A DNA stretch of 64,000 nucleotides from Tessaracoccus antarcticus (GTDB lineage Bacteria; Actinomycetota; Actinomycetes; Propionibacteriales; Propionibacteriaceae), in NCBI RefSeq assembly GCF_003688855.1, contig NZ_REFW01000002.1:124001-188000 (forward strand). The letters run 5' to 3'. This document shows positions 43,031-55,586 of the stretch, in pieces (the first letter of the stretch is position 1; every line of letters begins with the position of its first letter). Below the pieces are notes generated by a model that did no database searches, was not told the origin of the DNA, and was given only the letters and a program-made list of their open reading frames with translations. Both the position numbers and the translations under genes were made by a program.

Positions 43031-44482
43031 ATGACCTCCTCCTCTGAGGCATCGACTATCGCAGTCGACGACTTTGGCACACCAGAAGCCTTCATGGCTG
43101 CCGTGGACGCCACCATCAAGTACTTCAACGACGGCGACATCGTCTCCGGCATCGTCGTCAAGGTCGATCGGGACGAAGTCCTGCTCGACATCGGTTACAA
43201 GACCGAAGGCGTCATTCCTTCCAAGGAACTCTCCATCAAGCACGACGTCGACCCGTTCGACGTGGTCAGCGTCGGCGATGAGATCGAGGCTCTTGTCCAG
43301 CAGAAGGAGGACAAGGAGGGTCGCCTCATCCTGTCCAAGAAGCGGGCTCAGTACGAGCGCGCCTGGGGCACGATCGAGAAGATCAAGGAAGAGGACGGCG
43401 TCGTCTCCGGCACCGTCATCGAGGTCGTCAAGGGCGGCCTCATCGTCGACATCGGCCTGCGTGGATTCCTCCCCGCATCGCTCGTGGAAATGCGTCGTGT
43501 CCGCGACCTGCAGCCCTACGTCGGCATGGAACTCGAAGCCAAGATCATCGAGCTCGACAAGAACCGCAACAACGTGGTCCTGTCCCGCCGTGCCTGGCTC
43601 GAGCAGACGCAGTCCGAGGTCCGCCAGACGTTCCTCACGCAGCTGCAGAAGGGCCAGATCCGCAAGGGTGTCGTGTCCTCGATCGTCAACTTCGGTGCCT
43701 TCGTGGACCTGGGTGGCGTCGACGGCCTCGTGCACGTCTCGGAGCTGTCCTGGAAGCACATCGACCACCCCAACGAGGTTGTGGAGGTCGGCACCCCGGT
43801 CACCGTCGAGGTGCTCGAGGTGGACATGGACCGCGAGCGCGTCTCCCTGTCGCTGAAGGCCACGCAGGAAGACCCGTGGCAGACGTTCGCACGTCTGCAC
43901 CAGATCGGTCAGATCGTGCCCGGCAAGGTCACCAAGCTGGTGCCGTTCGGTGCATTCGTCCGCGTGGGCGACGGCATTGAGGGCCTGGTCCACGTGTCCG
44001 AGCTCGCCGAGCGCCACGTCGAAATCCCGGAGCAGGTTGTCTCCGTGGGTGACGAGGTCATGGTCAAGGTCATCGACATCGACCTCGAGCGCCGTCGCGT
44101 CTCACTGTCGCTGAAGCAGGCGAACGAGGGCTTCGACATCAACGCCGAAGAGTTCGACGCGTCCCTGTACGGGATGGCCGACAGCTACGACGACCAGGGC
44201 AACTACATCTACCCCGAGGGCTTCGATTCGGAGACCCAGGAGTGGAAGCCCGGCTACGAGGAGCAGCAGGGTGCATGGGAGCGGCAGTACGCCGAGGCCC
44301 AGACCCGCTGGGAAGCCCACAAGAAGCAGGTCTCCGATGCGGAGAACTCCGAGCGCGAGGCTGCCGTGCAGGCCAGCACCGGCTTCTCGTCGGCTTCCAC
44401 GCAGGAGGACACCGGCGAAGGTTCGCTGGCCTCCGACGAGGCGCTGCAGGCGCTCCGCGACAAGCTCACCGGCGGCAACTGA
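43031..44482 (+). CDS. rpsA: 30S ribosomal protein S1
   Basis: A 483-residue protein with four S1 (OB-fold) domains at about residues 36-106, 123-188, 208-277 and 293-363, the last two carrying the canonical GAFV and GLVHVSEL motifs, plus an acidic disordered tail. It binds mRNA on the 30S subunit. The ATG at 43031 is chosen because MTSSSEAS is a normal start; upstream sequence is the transcribed leader. Strong promoter and terminator flank it as a single-gene unit. Confidence 0.95.
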   Translation: MTSSSEASTIAVDDFGTPEAFMAAVDATIKYFNDGDIVSGIVVKVDRDEVLLDIGYKTEGVIPSKELSIKHDVDPFDVVSVGDEIEALVQQKEDKEGRLILSKKRAQYERAWGTIEKIKEEDGVVSGTVIEVVKGGLIVDIGLRGFLPASLVEMRRVRDLQPYVGMELEAKIIELDKNRNNVVLSRRAWLEQTQSEVRQTFLTQLQKGQIRKGVVSSIVNFGAFVDLGGVDGLVHVSELSWKHIDHPNEVVEVGTPVTVEVLEVDMDRERVSLSLKATQEDPWQTFARLHQIGQIVPGKVTKLVPFGAFVRVGDGIEGLVHVSELAERHVEIPEQVVSVGDEVMVKVIDIDLERRRVSLSLKQANEGFDINAEEFDASLYGMADSYDDQGNYIYPEGFDSETQEWKPGYEEQQGAWERQYAEAQTRWEAHKKQVSDAENSEREAAVQASTGFSSASTQEDTGEGSLASDEALQALRDKLTGGN

Positions 44483-44512
44483 TCACCAGTTGATCGGCTG
44501 CCAGTAGCAGAC

Positions 44513-44549
44513 AAGGAGGCCCGCCCCGGACAGGGGCGGGCCTCCTTGT
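44513..44549 (+). terminator. Terminator after rpsA
   Basis: ACAAGGAGGCCCGCCCC pairs with GGGGCGGGCCTCCTTGT around a GGACA loop: a perfect 17-bp stem. It may also stop leftward transcription from the small membrane protein gene. Confidence 0.88.
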
Positions 44550-44609
44550 GTCATGCAGTCATGCACGCGGGGTGCAGCGGGCCGGAGCCCATGCGCGCGG
44601 ATCGGCGGG

Positions 44610-44765
44610 TCAGAGGGTCTTGCGACCCGTGATGAGGTTGATGACCAGCACGACCAGGGCCACGACGAGGAGGATGTGGATGAGGCTGCCGGCGACGTGC
44701 GTGAGGAAGCCGACGAGCCACAGCACCAGCAGTACGACGAGAACGATCCAGAGAATACGAGCCAT
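44610..44765 (-). CDS. Small membrane protein of the lmo0937 type
   Basis: A 51-residue protein of two hydrophobic helices separated by GFLTHVAGSLIH, ending LINLITGRKTL. This pattern matches the lmo0937-family small membrane proteins, whose role is unknown but which are often stress-associated. The frame continues upstream to 44864, but the added residues are unlike the family and 44765 has AAGAAGGG upstream. Confidence 0.75.
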   Translation of the reverse strand: MARILWIVLVVLLVLWLVGFLTHVAGSLIHILLVVALVVLVINLITGRKTL

Positions 44766-44896
44766 GATGGTTGTGCCCTTCTTGGGTTGTGGGGCCGAAT
44801 GGCTCCGTGTGAACGACTCAAAATCGTAGCGGTACAGCGGGCCATCGTCGCATGGCGGCATCATCGGAGGCCCTCACCGCCCGCTAGGGTGCCAGC

Positions 44897-45511
44897 ATGG
44901 TTCGCATCGGGGTGACGGGCGGCATCGCGTCGGGAAAGACGTTGGTGGCCGATGAGCTCGCAGGACTCGGCGCCATCGTCATCGACGCCGACGTGTTGGC
45001 GCGACAGGTGGTCCAGCCCGGAACCACGGGCCTGGCGGAGATTGTCCTCCGCTTCGGGAGCGAGGTGCTCCAGCCCGACGGGTCGCTCGACCGGGCCCGG
45101 CTGGGCGATGTCGTGTTCCGCGACGATCGCGCCCGGGCAGACCTGAACGCCATCGTCCATCCGCGAGTCAGGGCAGAGGCTACTCGGCTGGAGGAGGCAA
45201 GCCCCGCAGGCGCGGTGGTGGTGCACGTCATCCCGTTGCTGGTGGAGACGGGACAGCAGAACAGCTTCGACGGGGTCATCGTGGTGGATGTTCCCGAGGA
45301 GACGCAGGTGGAGCGGTTGATGCGGCGCAACGGTCTCACGCGACAGCAGGCACACGACCGCCTGAACTCACAGGTGTCGAGGCAGGAACGCCTGGCCGCT
45401 GCCGACTGGGTGGTGGACAACGCTGGAGCCCCGGAGAGGACAAGACGCCTCGTGGGAGACCTCTGGGACGGTGCGCTCGCGAACCTGCGAAAGGCTGTCA
45501 GCGGGGACTGA
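44897..45511 (+). CDS. coaE: Dephospho-CoA kinase
   Basis: A 204-residue P-loop kinase for the last step of coenzyme A synthesis. Walker A reads GVTGGIASGKTLVADE; DADVLARQVVQPG and VVHVIPLLVETG are family blocks, and RQAHDRLNSQ-type lid residues follow. ATG lies six bases after TAGGGT (44885-44890), indicating a leaderless transcript. It converges with uvrB. Confidence 0.95.
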   Translation: MVRIGVTGGIASGKTLVADELAGLGAIVIDADVLARQVVQPGTTGLAEIVLRFGSEVLQPDGSLDRARLGDVVFRDDRARADLNAIVHPRVRAEATRLEEASPAGAVVVHVIPLLVETGQQNSFDGVIVVDVPEETQVERLMRRNGLTRQQAHDRLNSQVSRQERLAAADWVVDNAGAPERTRRLVGDLWDGALANLRKAVSGD

Positions 45512-45585
45512 CCGCCGAACGGGCTCGTGAATCCGGCTGGAACGAAGACGCGTAGCGCAACGGATGCGCCGCGAGGTGGGCTGCC

Positions 45586-47652
45586 CTATTTGTTGGCCTC
45601 AATCATCTGCCGCAGTTCCTTCTTCAGGTCCGAAATCTCGTCGCGGTGGGCGGCTGCCACCTCGAACTGGAGCGCTGCGGCGGCTTGGTGCATCTGGCTC
45701 GTCAGGTTCTCGATGAGATCGCCCAGCTCGCCCGTGGCCATGGTGGAGGCGTCCAGTCCGCCGCTGCGCTTCGACGTGCGGGTCATCTTGCCCTTCGCGA
45801 GCAACTCCTCGGTGTCGGCGTCCTCACGGTTCAGCATCTCCGTGATGTCGGCAATCTTCTTGCGCAGCGGCTGGGGGTCGACGCCGCGTTCCTTGTTGTA
45901 GGCCACCTGCTTGGCGCGCCGCCGGTTGGTCTCGTCGATGGCCGCCTCCATGGACCGGGTGATCCTGTCGGCATACATGTGCACCTCACCGGCCACGTTG
46001 CGCGCCGCGCGGCCGATGGTCTGGATCAGGGAACGCTCCGAGCGCAGGAACCCCTCCTTGTCCGCATCCAGGATGGCCACGAGTGACACCTCGGGCAGGT
46101 CCAGGCCCTCCCGCAGCAGGTTGATGCCCACGAGGACGTCGTACTCACCCATCCGCAGCTCCCGGAGCAGCTCGATGCGCCGCAGGGTGTCGATGTCGGA
46201 GTGCAGATACCGGGTCTTGATGCCGTTGTCCATGAGGTAGTCCGTGAGGTCCTCGGACATCTTCTTCGTGAGGGTGGTGACCAGGACCCGCTCGTTGCGT
46301 TCCACCCGCAGCTTGATCTCGCCCATCAGGTCGTCGATCTGGCCCTTCGTGGGCTTCAGCACCACTTCGGGGTCCACAAGTCCGGTGGGGCGGATGATCT
46401 GCTCCACGTAACCGTCCGAGCGGTCCAGCTCGTAGGGGCCGGGTGTGGCGGACAGATAGATGGTCTGACCGATGCGGTCCACGAACTCGTCGAACTTCAG
46501 AGGCCGGTTGTCCATGGCGCTCGGGAGGCGAAACCCGTGCTCCACGAGGGTGCGCTTGCGGGAGGCGTCGCCCTCGAACATCCCCCCGATCTGGGGGATG
46601 GTCACGTGGGACTCATCCACCACCAGCAGGAAGTCCTCCGGGAAGTAGTCCAGCAGGCACGACGGCGCCGTGCCGGGTGCGCGGCCATCCACGTGCGACG
46701 AGTAGTTCTCAATGCCGGAGCAGGTACCGATCTGGCGCATCATCTCGATGTCGTAGCTGGTGCGCATCCTGAGCCGTTGGGCCTCCAGGAGCTTGCCCTG
46801 GGCCTCGAGTTCCTGCAGCCGCACCACGAGTTCGGCCTCGATGCTGGTGATGGCCCTCTCCATCCGCTCTGAGCCCGCCGAGTAGTGGGTGGCAGGGAAG
46901 ACGTAGATCTCCTGCTCGTCGTGCAGCACCGTGCCCGTGAGGGACTGCATGGTGGAGATCCGCTCGATCTCGTCGCCGAAGAACTCGACGCGAATCGCGT
47001 TCTCCTCGTACATGGGAAAGATCTCCAGGGTGTCGCCCCTGACACGGAAGGTGCCTCGTGTGCCGGCGAGGTCGTTGCGTGCGTACTGGATGTTGACGAG
47101 GTGGCGGAGCAGCGAGTTCCGGTCGAACTGTTCGCCGACGCGTAGTGTGACGCGTTGTTTGAGGTACTCCTCCGGTGTTCCGAGGCCGTAGATGGCGGAC
47201 ACGGAGGCCACCACGATGCAGTCGCGACGCGTCAGCAATGAACTGGTGGCCGAGTGGCGGAGCCGTTCGACCTCCTCGTTGAGGGACGAGTCCTTCTCGA
47301 TGTAGGTGTCCGTCTGCGGAACGTAGGCCTCTGGCTGGTAGTAGTCGTAGTACGACACGAAGTATTCGACGGCGTTGTCCGGGAAGAAGGACCGCAACTC
47401 GTTGGCGAACTGTGCCGCCAACGTCTTGTTGGGCTGCATCACCAGCATGGGCCGCTGCACGCGCTCCGCGAGCCAGGCGACGGTGGCCGTCTTGCCCGTT
47501 CCCGTGGCGCCCAGCAGCACCACGTGCTGCTCGCCGGCGTTGATGCGCCGCTCGAGTTCGTCGATGGCCTTGGGCTGGTCACCGGAGGGTTCGAACTCGG
47601 CCTGCACCTTCAGGGGGGCCACCTGTCGGCGCAGTTCATCGATGGGTCTCAT
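45586..47652 (-). CDS. uvrB: Excinuclease ABC subunit UvrB
   Basis: A 688-residue damage-verifying helicase of nucleotide excision repair. Motifs: Walker [14 protein letters not shown], beta-hairpin region [16 protein letters not shown], helicase motif [12 protein letters not shown], motif [11 protein letters not shown], and a C-terminal UVR domain that binds UvrC. The ATG lies six bases after TAGGCT (47659-47664 on this strand), so probably leaderless. Confidence 0.97.
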   Translation of the reverse strand: MRPIDELRRQVAPLKVQAEFEPSGDQPKAIDELERRINAGEQHVVLLGATGTGKTATVAWLAERVQRPMLVMQPNKTLAAQFANELRSFFPDNAVEYFVSYYDYYQPEAYVPQTDTYIEKDSSLNEEVERLRHSATSSLLTRRDCIVVASVSAIYGLGTPEEYLKQRVTLRVGEQFDRNSLLRHLVNIQYARNDLAGTRGTFRVRGDTLEIFPMYEENAIRVEFFGDEIERISTMQSLTGTVLHDEQEIYVFPATHYSAGSERMERAITSIEAELVVRLQELEAQGKLLEAQRLRMRTSYDIEMMRQIGTCSGIENYSSHVDGRAPGTAPSCLLDYFPEDFLLVVDESHVTIPQIGGMFEGDASRKRTLVEHGFRLPSAMDNRPLKFDEFVDRIGQTIYLSATPGPYELDRSDGYVEQIIRPTGLVDPEVVLKPTKGQIDDLMGEIKLRVERNERVLVTTLTKKMSEDLTDYLMDNGIKTRYLHSDIDTLRRIELLRELRMGEYDVLVGINLLREGLDLPEVSLVAILDADKEGFLRSERSLIQTIGRAARNVAGEVHMYADRITRSMEAAIDETNRRRAKQVAYNKERGVDPQPLRKKIADITEMLNREDADTEELLAKGKMTRTSKRSGGLDASTMATGELGDLIENLTSQMHQAAAALQFEVAAAHRDEISDLKKELRQMIEANK

Positions 47653-47697
47653 GTCAACAGCCTAATCTCGTCCGCCGACAGTTCCGCTGACAGCCGA

Positions 47698-47728
47698 AGC
47701 GCCCCACCACGTTGCGTGGTGGGGCGCT
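47698..47728 (-). terminator. Terminator downstream of the repeat-containing secreted protein gene
   Basis: AGCGCCCCACCAC pairs with GTGGTGGGGCGCT around a GTTGC loop: 13-bp perfect stem, between that gene and uvrB on the same strand. Confidence 0.7.
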
Positions 47729-47756
47729 CATGCAGCCATGTGGGTGTCTGATCCGT

Positions 47757-48566
47757 CTACTCCTGGAAGGCGACGCAGTAGGTGCGCGCCGGCAGCATGT
47801 AGCTGACGGGCGACTCATCGGCGGCGCACGTTGCCTCCGACTCCTCGATCACCTTGGTGACGCGGAGCGATGCGCCATCGCAGGGCGCAATCTCCTGCAC
47901 CTCGTCGGTGATGTTGTAGCACTTGCCCTCGAAGAGCTGGGGGATGACGCAGCCCGTCTTCTTCGTGTTCGTCTTGCCGGAGTTCTCCGTCGTCAACGTG
48001 TACGGAGATGCGCCGGGGTCCGTGCACGCTGCGCTGCCGTCCACGACCTCGCCCACGTACTCGGAGTACAGGCTGTCATCCGTGCAGTCGACGGTCTTGA
48101 CGTCGAGGTCCTCCTGGTTGTCGCCGGCCCACACCAGGCAGTTGCCCACCGTCAAGGCAGCCTGCTTCTGCTGGTCACCCCAGATGAAGTACGCGCCGAC
48201 GGCGAGGACTGCGACCACCAGTAGGGCGCTCAAAAGCTTCTTGATCCCGAAGGGGTTGCTCCTGGGTGCCTCGGGCGGTGGTGCAAAACCCATGGGCTGG
48301 CCGTCGGGTCCGGTGGGGCCGTTCCAGGGCTGGCCGTCGGGTCCGGTGGGGCCGTTCCAGGGCTGGCCGTCGGGTCCGGTGGGGCCGTTCCAGGGCTGGC
48401 CGTCGGGTCCGGTGGGGCCGTTCCAGGGCTGGCCGTCGGGTCCGGTGGGGCCGTTCCAGGGCTGGCCGTCGGGGCCAGCGGCTGCGGGCTGCTGCGGCGG
48501 GGTGGCGCCGGGGTTCTGTGGGTCCCACTGGGGACCGCTTCCGGGGGACTCGGGTGGCTGGCTCAT
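47757..48566 (-). CDS. Membrane-anchored protein with GPDGQPWNGPT repeats and septum-formation-like domain
   Basis: A 269-residue protein from the ATG at 48566 (GGAG eight bases upstream). The N-terminal cytoplasmic part is Pro/Gly/Gln-rich with five identical 11-residue repeats (GPDGQPWNGPT), then one transmembrane helix (LLSALLVVAVLAVGAYFIW) and an extracytoplasmic domain with several Cys (GNCLVWAGD, TVDCTDD, KTGCVIPQLFEGKCYN). The outer domain resembles the actinobacterial 'septum formation' family; this is a topology-level guess, and function is unknown. Confidence 0.7.
   Translation of the reverse strand: MSQPPESPGSGPQWDPQNPGATPPQQPAAAGPDGQPWNGPTGPDGQPWNGPTGPDGQPWNGPTGPDGQPWNGPTGPDGQPWNGPTGPDGQPMGFAPPPEAPRSNPFGIKKLLSALLVVAVLAVGAYFIWGDQQKQAALTVGNCLVWAGDNQEDLDVKTVDCTDDSLYSEYVGEVVDGSAACTDPGASPYTLTTENSGKTNTKKTGCVIPQLFEGKCYNITDEVQEIAPCDGASLRVTKVIEESEATCAADESPVSYMLPARTYCVAFQE
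48294..48458. repeat. Five identical 33-bp tandem repeats
   Basis: Units beginning GGGCTGGCCGTCGGG start at 48294, 48327, 48360, 48393 and 48426; all five are identical base for base, and a diverged partial copy follows to 48474. The unit encodes 11 residues in frame, so copy number changes keep the reading frame. Confidence 0.95.
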
Positions 48567-48681
48567 GCGCAGGCTCCACTTCATGGCTGGGTTGGTGACC
48601 GTTGGGGTTGGTCGGGAGCCTAGTGGCCGCATGAATCACTCGCCAAAACACCGAGCGAACACACTGTGTGGGCGGGTGGCC

Positions 48682-49398
48682 TCAGACGACGGAGGTGCGG
48701 TCCCAGGCGCCACGCAACCGTGGGGAGACGATGCCCCGTGCCAGCCACAGCACCAGCTCGTCCGCAGGTCCGCCGATGGTGCTGAAGTCACCTTCGGCAC
48801 CCAGACGAATCTGTGGGCCCTCGTCGGGCAGCAGCAGCATCCCCGGCAGGTCCGGCCGGCGGCCGAGCCGTTCGGATTCAAACGCCAGCAGGTCCAGCGC
48901 GATATCCGTGTGCAGATGCACCTCGTGCCCCGCGACGTCGAGGTCGACGGAGTGCACCACCACTTCGAAGAGGCGTGCCAGTGGGATCTGGTCGGCGGGC
49001 ATGGGATCGCCGGCCCGCAACTCCACGGGGGTGCTGTTCCCATGGAGCATCGGCAGTTGGGTCTGCAATTCGCTGGCCGTGGTGTCGAGGTTGATCTGGA
49101 GACGCAGGCCACCGGCGAGCGCACCGCGTTCTATCGAGCGCATCTTGTCAGCGTGGGAGGGGTACATGCGGGCGGGACGGCCTTCGGCAAGGCCCCGGCA
49201 GACGCGCACGAGCCCGCGGGCATTCTCGACGAGGTGGGAGGCAACGTGGCTTCGCGTCCACCCGGGCAACCCGGTCGGCTGCGCCCACTGCTCGTCGGAG
49301 AACCCGATGGTGGCGCCGAGAAGGACGTGGGTGTGCTCCCGCACCGCCTCGAGGATCACGTCGAAGGCGGCGCCGGGTACTGCGGGGCGGCTCGACAT
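48682..49398 (-). CDS. Maleylpyruvate isomerase-family mycothiol-dependent enzyme
   Basis: A 238-residue DinB/MDMPI-fold protein. The metal site is visible as PGWTRSHVASHLVENA and, later, the E-x3-H pair in RLFEVVVHSVDL. The family uses mycothiol for thiol-dependent reactions; the substrate here is unknown. Start 49398 is preferred: AACCTA on the plus strand reads TAGGTT seven bases upstream, the leaderless pattern; a GTG at 49434 is in frame. Divergent from uvrA. Confidence 0.82.
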   Translation of the reverse strand: MSSRPAVPGAAFDVILEAVREHTHVLLGATIGFSDEQWAQPTGLPGWTRSHVASHLVENARGLVRVCRGLAEGRPARMYPSHADKMRSIERGALAGGLRLQINLDTTASELQTQLPMLHGNSTPVELRAGDPMPADQIPLARLFEVVVHSVDLDVAGHEVHLHTDIALDLLAFESERLGRRPDLPGMLLLPDEGPQIRLGAEGDFSTIGGPADELVLWLARGIVSPRLRGAWDRTSVV

Positions 49399-49526
49399 GA
49401 CGGACAACCTACCAAATCCTGCGACGGTGTCCACGGATCCAAATATTGTGGGGGCATCAGGGTGTTCGCCCTCGGCCTCACCCGCCGGAACAAGCTTTGT
49501 CGTACCTGTTGCGTAGAGTTGCCCGA

Positions 49527-52397
<2,871 letters not shown>

Positions 52398-52420
52398 GGA
52401 CGGACGCCCGCCCACGTGTC

Positions 52421-52804
52421 TCAGGGGGTGTGGGTGAGCGAGTCGCCGTTGTCGACGAGGACTACGAAGCCCAGCGGCGCACTCGCCGGCCCGGCCGTGG
52501 GGGACCCGTCGGTGATGGAGAACAGCGACCCGTGGCAGGCGCAGTAGATGCCGTCCTCGCGCACTTCACGCACGTCGCACTGCTGGTGTGTGCACACGGA
52601 GGTGAACCCGAGGAACGTCCCCGCCTCGGGTTGGGTGATGACGACGCCGGACTCGGCCCGCACCACGCCACCGCCCACGGGGATGTCGCTCTTGGCCACC
52701 GTCACGGCCACCAGGTCCTCGGGGTTGCTCCCATTGCTGCATCCCACCAGCATGGCCGCGGCGATGGCTGCGCCTGATGCCAGCAGTTCGCGTCTCGTGC
52801 TCAT
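52421..52804 (-). CDS. Rieske [2Fe-2S] lipoprotein
   Basis: A 127-residue protein. The N-terminus STRRELLASGAA...MLVGCSNG combines a twin-arginine-like opening with a lipobox ending at Cys near residue 22, so it is probably exported and lipidated. Rieske cluster ligands are CTHQQC and CACHGSLF. Such small Rieske proteins sit between uvrA and uvrC in many actinobacteria; the partner redox enzyme is unknown. The -10 TATGCT lies eight bases before the ATG. Confidence 0.87.
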   Translation of the reverse strand: MSTRRELLASGAAIAAAMLVGCSNGSNPEDLVAVTVAKSDIPVGGGVVRAESGVVITQPEAGTFLGFTSVCTHQQCDVREVREDGIYCACHGSLFSITDGSPTAGPASAPLGFVVLVDNGDSLTHTP

Positions 52805-52876
52805 GGGGCCCAAGCATAGGCGCGCGTCGCCGGTGCGCACGGAAACTGTCGTGGCGGCGACCTATCATCGATGATC

Positions 52877-54826
52877 ATGGCTGACCCGTCCACGTACCGA
52901 CCCCGTCCCGGATCCATCCCCACCGATCCCGGCGTCTACCGCTTCTTCGACGCTTTCGGCAACGTCATCTACGTGGGCAAGGCCAAGAACCTGCGTTCGC
53001 GCCTCAACTCCTACTTCGCGGACCCCGCCTCGCTGCACTTCCGCACCCAGACGATGGTTCGCACTGCCTCCCGCGTGGAGTGGACGGTGGTGGGCAACGA
53101 ACTGGAGGCCCTGCAGCTCGAATACACCTGGATCCAGGAATTCGACCCCCGGTTCAACGTCAAGTACCGCGACGACAAGTCCTACCCGTGGTTGGCCGTC
53201 ACCTGGTCCGAGGACTACCCGCGGGTCTTCGTCGGGCGGGGAGCGAAGAAGAAGGGCACGAGGTACTTCGGCCCGTTCGGGCAGGCGTGGGCCATCCGGG
53301 ACACGCTGGACATGCTGCTGCGGGTGTTCCCCATGCGGTCCTGCACGCAAGGCGTGTTCCGCAATGCCCGCGCGGCCGGGCGCCCCTGCCTGCTGGGCGA
53401 CATCGGTAAGTGCTCGGCCCCCTGCGTGGGTCGGGTGAGCGAGGTGGAGCACCGCCACATCGTCGCTGATTTCTGCTCGTTCATGGCGGGCAACACCGCA
53501 GGCATCATCGGTGAGATCGAGCGGGACATGATGCAGGCCTCCGCGGACCTGAATTTCGAGAAGGCGGCCGTGCTTCGTGACTCGCTCGGGGCGCTGCGTC
53601 GCGCACAGGAGAAGAACTCCGTGGTCCTCACCGAGGACATCCGCGCTGACATCGTGGGGTTCGCAGACGACGGACAGCAGGTGGCGGTCCAGGCCTTCCA
53701 CGTCCACGGTGGACGCATCACGGGCGAGCGGGGTTGGGTGGCGGACCGCACCGATGACCGTGACATCACCGAACTCCTCGAGTCCTTCCTGCTACAGCTG
53801 TACTCCGAGAACGGGGTCGAGGTGCCGCCACTGATTTTGTCCTCGGTGGAGGCCGAACACACACTCGTGGACCTGCTGGCGGCCCGTCGGGGCGCGAAGG
53901 TTGACATCCGTGTACCTCTGCGCGGGGACAAGCGCATGCTGCTGGACACGGTGGTGAAGAACGCCACCATGGCGCTGTCGCAGCGGCAGACCCAACGAGC
54001 ATCCGACCTCACCACCCGCAACATCGCGCTCGACGAGGTGGCGGAGGCGCTCAAGCTGCCGACCGCTCCGCTGAGGATCGAGTGTTACGACATCTCCCAC
54101 ACCCAGGGAACCGAAGTGGTGGGTTCCATGGTGGTGTACGAGGACGGTATGGCCAAGAAGTCCGACTACCGGCGCTTCATCATCAAGTCCTTTGAGGGCT
54201 CCAACGACATTGCCGCCATGGATGAGGTGCTGCGCCGCCGGCTGCGTCGGCTGCTCGACGACCGCCCGGACACGGGAGCGAACGGGGACGCCGACGGCCC
54301 GCTGCTCGTCGACCCCACCACCGGTGTGCCTCGCAAATTTGCCTATGCCCCGGCACTGATCGTGGTCGATGGGGGACTGCCGCAGGTCAATGCCGCGCAG
54401 AGAGTGCTCGAGGAGCTGGGGCTCGCCGACGAGATCGCACTCTGCGGTCTCGCGAAACGGCTGGAGGAGGTATGGGTGCCGGGTGTTGAGTACCCCGTCA
54501 TCATGCCCCGCGCCAGTGAGGGCCTGTACCTGCTCCAGCGCCTCCGTGACGAGGCCCACCGGTTCGCCATCACGCACCACCGGTCCAGGCGGGCCAAGAA
54601 CATGGTGGCGTCCACGCTTGATGCTGTCCCAGGGCTGGGTGAACTGCGCCGTAAGGCTCTGCTCACGTACTTCGGGAGCCTCCGCAAACTGCGGGCCGCC
54701 ACGCTCGAGGAGATCGCCGAGGTGCCCGGCTTCGGTCCGCGGCTCGCCGAGGCGGTGTTCCTGGCGGTTGCCGACACCGGTGGTGAGGCCATCAACCTGA
54801 CCACGGGTGAGGTCACCGAGACATGA
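52877..54826 (+). CDS. uvrC: Excinuclease ABC subunit UvrC
   Basis: About 649 residues. The N-terminal GIY-YIG nuclease ([20 protein letters not shown]), a UVR domain near [15 protein letters not shown], an RNase H-like nuclease ([29 protein letters not shown]) and C-terminal helix-hairpin-helices are in order. UvrC makes both incisions. TATCAT (52863-52868) lies eight bases before the ATG at 52877; ATG at 52871 is in frame. It is divergent from the Rieske gene, sharing a 72-base promoter region. Confidence 0.95.
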   Translation: MADPSTYRPRPGSIPTDPGVYRFFDAFGNVIYVGKAKNLRSRLNSYFADPASLHFRTQTMVRTASRVEWTVVGNELEALQLEYTWIQEFDPRFNVKYRDDKSYPWLAVTWSEDYPRVFVGRGAKKKGTRYFGPFGQAWAIRDTLDMLLRVFPMRSCTQGVFRNARAAGRPCLLGDIGKCSAPCVGRVSEVEHRHIVADFCSFMAGNTAGIIGEIERDMMQASADLNFEKAAVLRDSLGALRRAQEKNSVVLTEDIRADIVGFADDGQQVAVQAFHVHGGRITGERGWVADRTDDRDITELLESFLLQLYSENGVEVPPLILSSVEAEHTLVDLLAARRGAKVDIRVPLRGDKRMLLDTVVKNATMALSQRQTQRASDLTTRNIALDEVAEALKLPTAPLRIECYDISHTQGTEVVGSMVVYEDGMAKKSDYRRFIIKSFEGSNDIAAMDEVLRRRLRRLLDDRPDTGANGDADGPLLVDPTTGVPRKFAYAPALIVVDGGLPQVNAAQRVLEELGLADEIALCGLAKRLEEVWVPGVEYPVIMPRASEGLYLLQRLRDEAHRFAITHHRSRRAKNMVASTLDAVPGLGELRRKALLTYFGSLRKLRAATLEEIAEVPGFGPRLAEAVFLAVADTGGEAINLTTGEVTET

Positions 54827-54846
54827 GCGCGCTCGGTCGGGGCCGG

Positions 54847-54865
54847 GCTGGGCAGCGGTCCCAGC
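54847..54865 (+). terminator. Weak hairpin after uvrC
   Basis: GCTGGG pairs with CCCAGC around a 7-base loop; short stem, no T tract. Confidence 0.3.
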
Positions 54866-54917
54866 GATCACCCCATGACCCATGGACTCCAAGCCCGGAG
54901 GCGCCGCACGGCTCCAG

Positions 54918-54936
54918 ACTTGAACACTGTTCAAGT
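54918..54936. promoter_or_regulatory. BioQ-like operator upstream of bioY
   Basis: ACTTGAACACTGTTCAAGT is a perfect 19-bp palindrome around one central base, 60 bases before bioY. Its core TGAAC-N3-GTTCA closely resembles the corynebacterial BioQ site (TGAAC-N3-GTTAC) that controls biotin genes. Biotin-responsive repression by a TetR-type BioQ is inferred; no regulator gene is in the window. Confidence 0.65.
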
Positions 54937-54995
54937 GCGGGTGTTGAATGGTACGTGAAGTACTCAGCCGAGCCCCCGGAAGGGATCCGAACGAC

Positions 54996-55586
54996 ATGAC
55001 AACACTGGTGGACACACCTTCGCGACGAAGGACGCTGGCCCCCAGCGACCTGGCGCGCATCGCCGTCTTCGCTGCGCTGGTCTCCGCGCTGTCCCTGACT
55101 CCGGCCATCCCTCTGGGGCCCGTGCCCATCACCCTGCAGACGCTGGGAGTAGCGCTCACGGGCCTCTGCCTCGGACCGTGGCGTGGATTCGCAGCCATGG
55201 CCCTGTATCTCGCTGTGGGTGCCGCAGGGCTTCCAGTCTTCTCCGGGGGCGCCTCCGGTGTGGCAATCCTCGTGGGGCCGACCGGTGGCTACCTGCTGTC
55301 CTTCCCGTTGGCCGCCCTCCTGAGCGGTTTCGTCGCCCGGTGGGCGGTGCGACGCGGCCTCAGCAGGGTCACCCCGTTCATCCTGCTGGGGGGCCTGCTG
55401 CTGGCCCGCTACCTCATCATCCTGCCCATCGCCGTCACGCATCTCACCCGCGTTCTGGGGATCACCTGGATGCAGGCGGTGGCCATCGACGCGCCTTTCT
55501 GGGTGGTTGATCTTGCCAAGTCCGTCGTCGCAGTCATCCTGGCTGTCGCCGTCCACAAAGCGTTCCCTCGCCTGCTGGGTCGATGA
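54996..55586 (+). CDS. bioY: Biotin-specific ECF transporter S component BioY
   Basis: A 196-residue membrane protein with six hydrophobic helices. The family block PLGPVPITLQTLGVALTGL near residue 40 and YLAVGAAGLPVFSGGASG are clear BioY signatures. It binds biotin in the membrane and works with the two following genes. Start 54996 has GGAAGGGA upstream; the frame is open earlier but non-conserved. Four-base overlap with bioM. Confidence 0.94.
   Translation: MTTLVDTPSRRRTLAPSDLARIAVFAALVSALSLTPAIPLGPVPITLQTLGVALTGLCLGPWRGFAAMALYLAVGAAGLPVFSGGASGVAILVGPTGGYLLSFPLAALLSGFVARWAVRRGLSRVTPFILLGGLLLARYLIILPIAVTHLTRVLGITWMQAVAIDAPFWVVDLAKSVVAVILAVAVHKAFPRLLGR

Noticed and set aside
48294-48474. Regular repeats considered as a CRISPR array
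   Set aside because: The repeats are contiguous without spacers, lie in frame inside a coding gene and encode a simple 11-residue unit.
49485-49505. Palindrome-like GAACAAGCTTTGTC upstream of uvrA considered as a LexA box
   Set aside because: The half-sites do not match TCGAAC/GTTCGA and the spacing is wrong; it is only a HindIII-centred partial palindrome.
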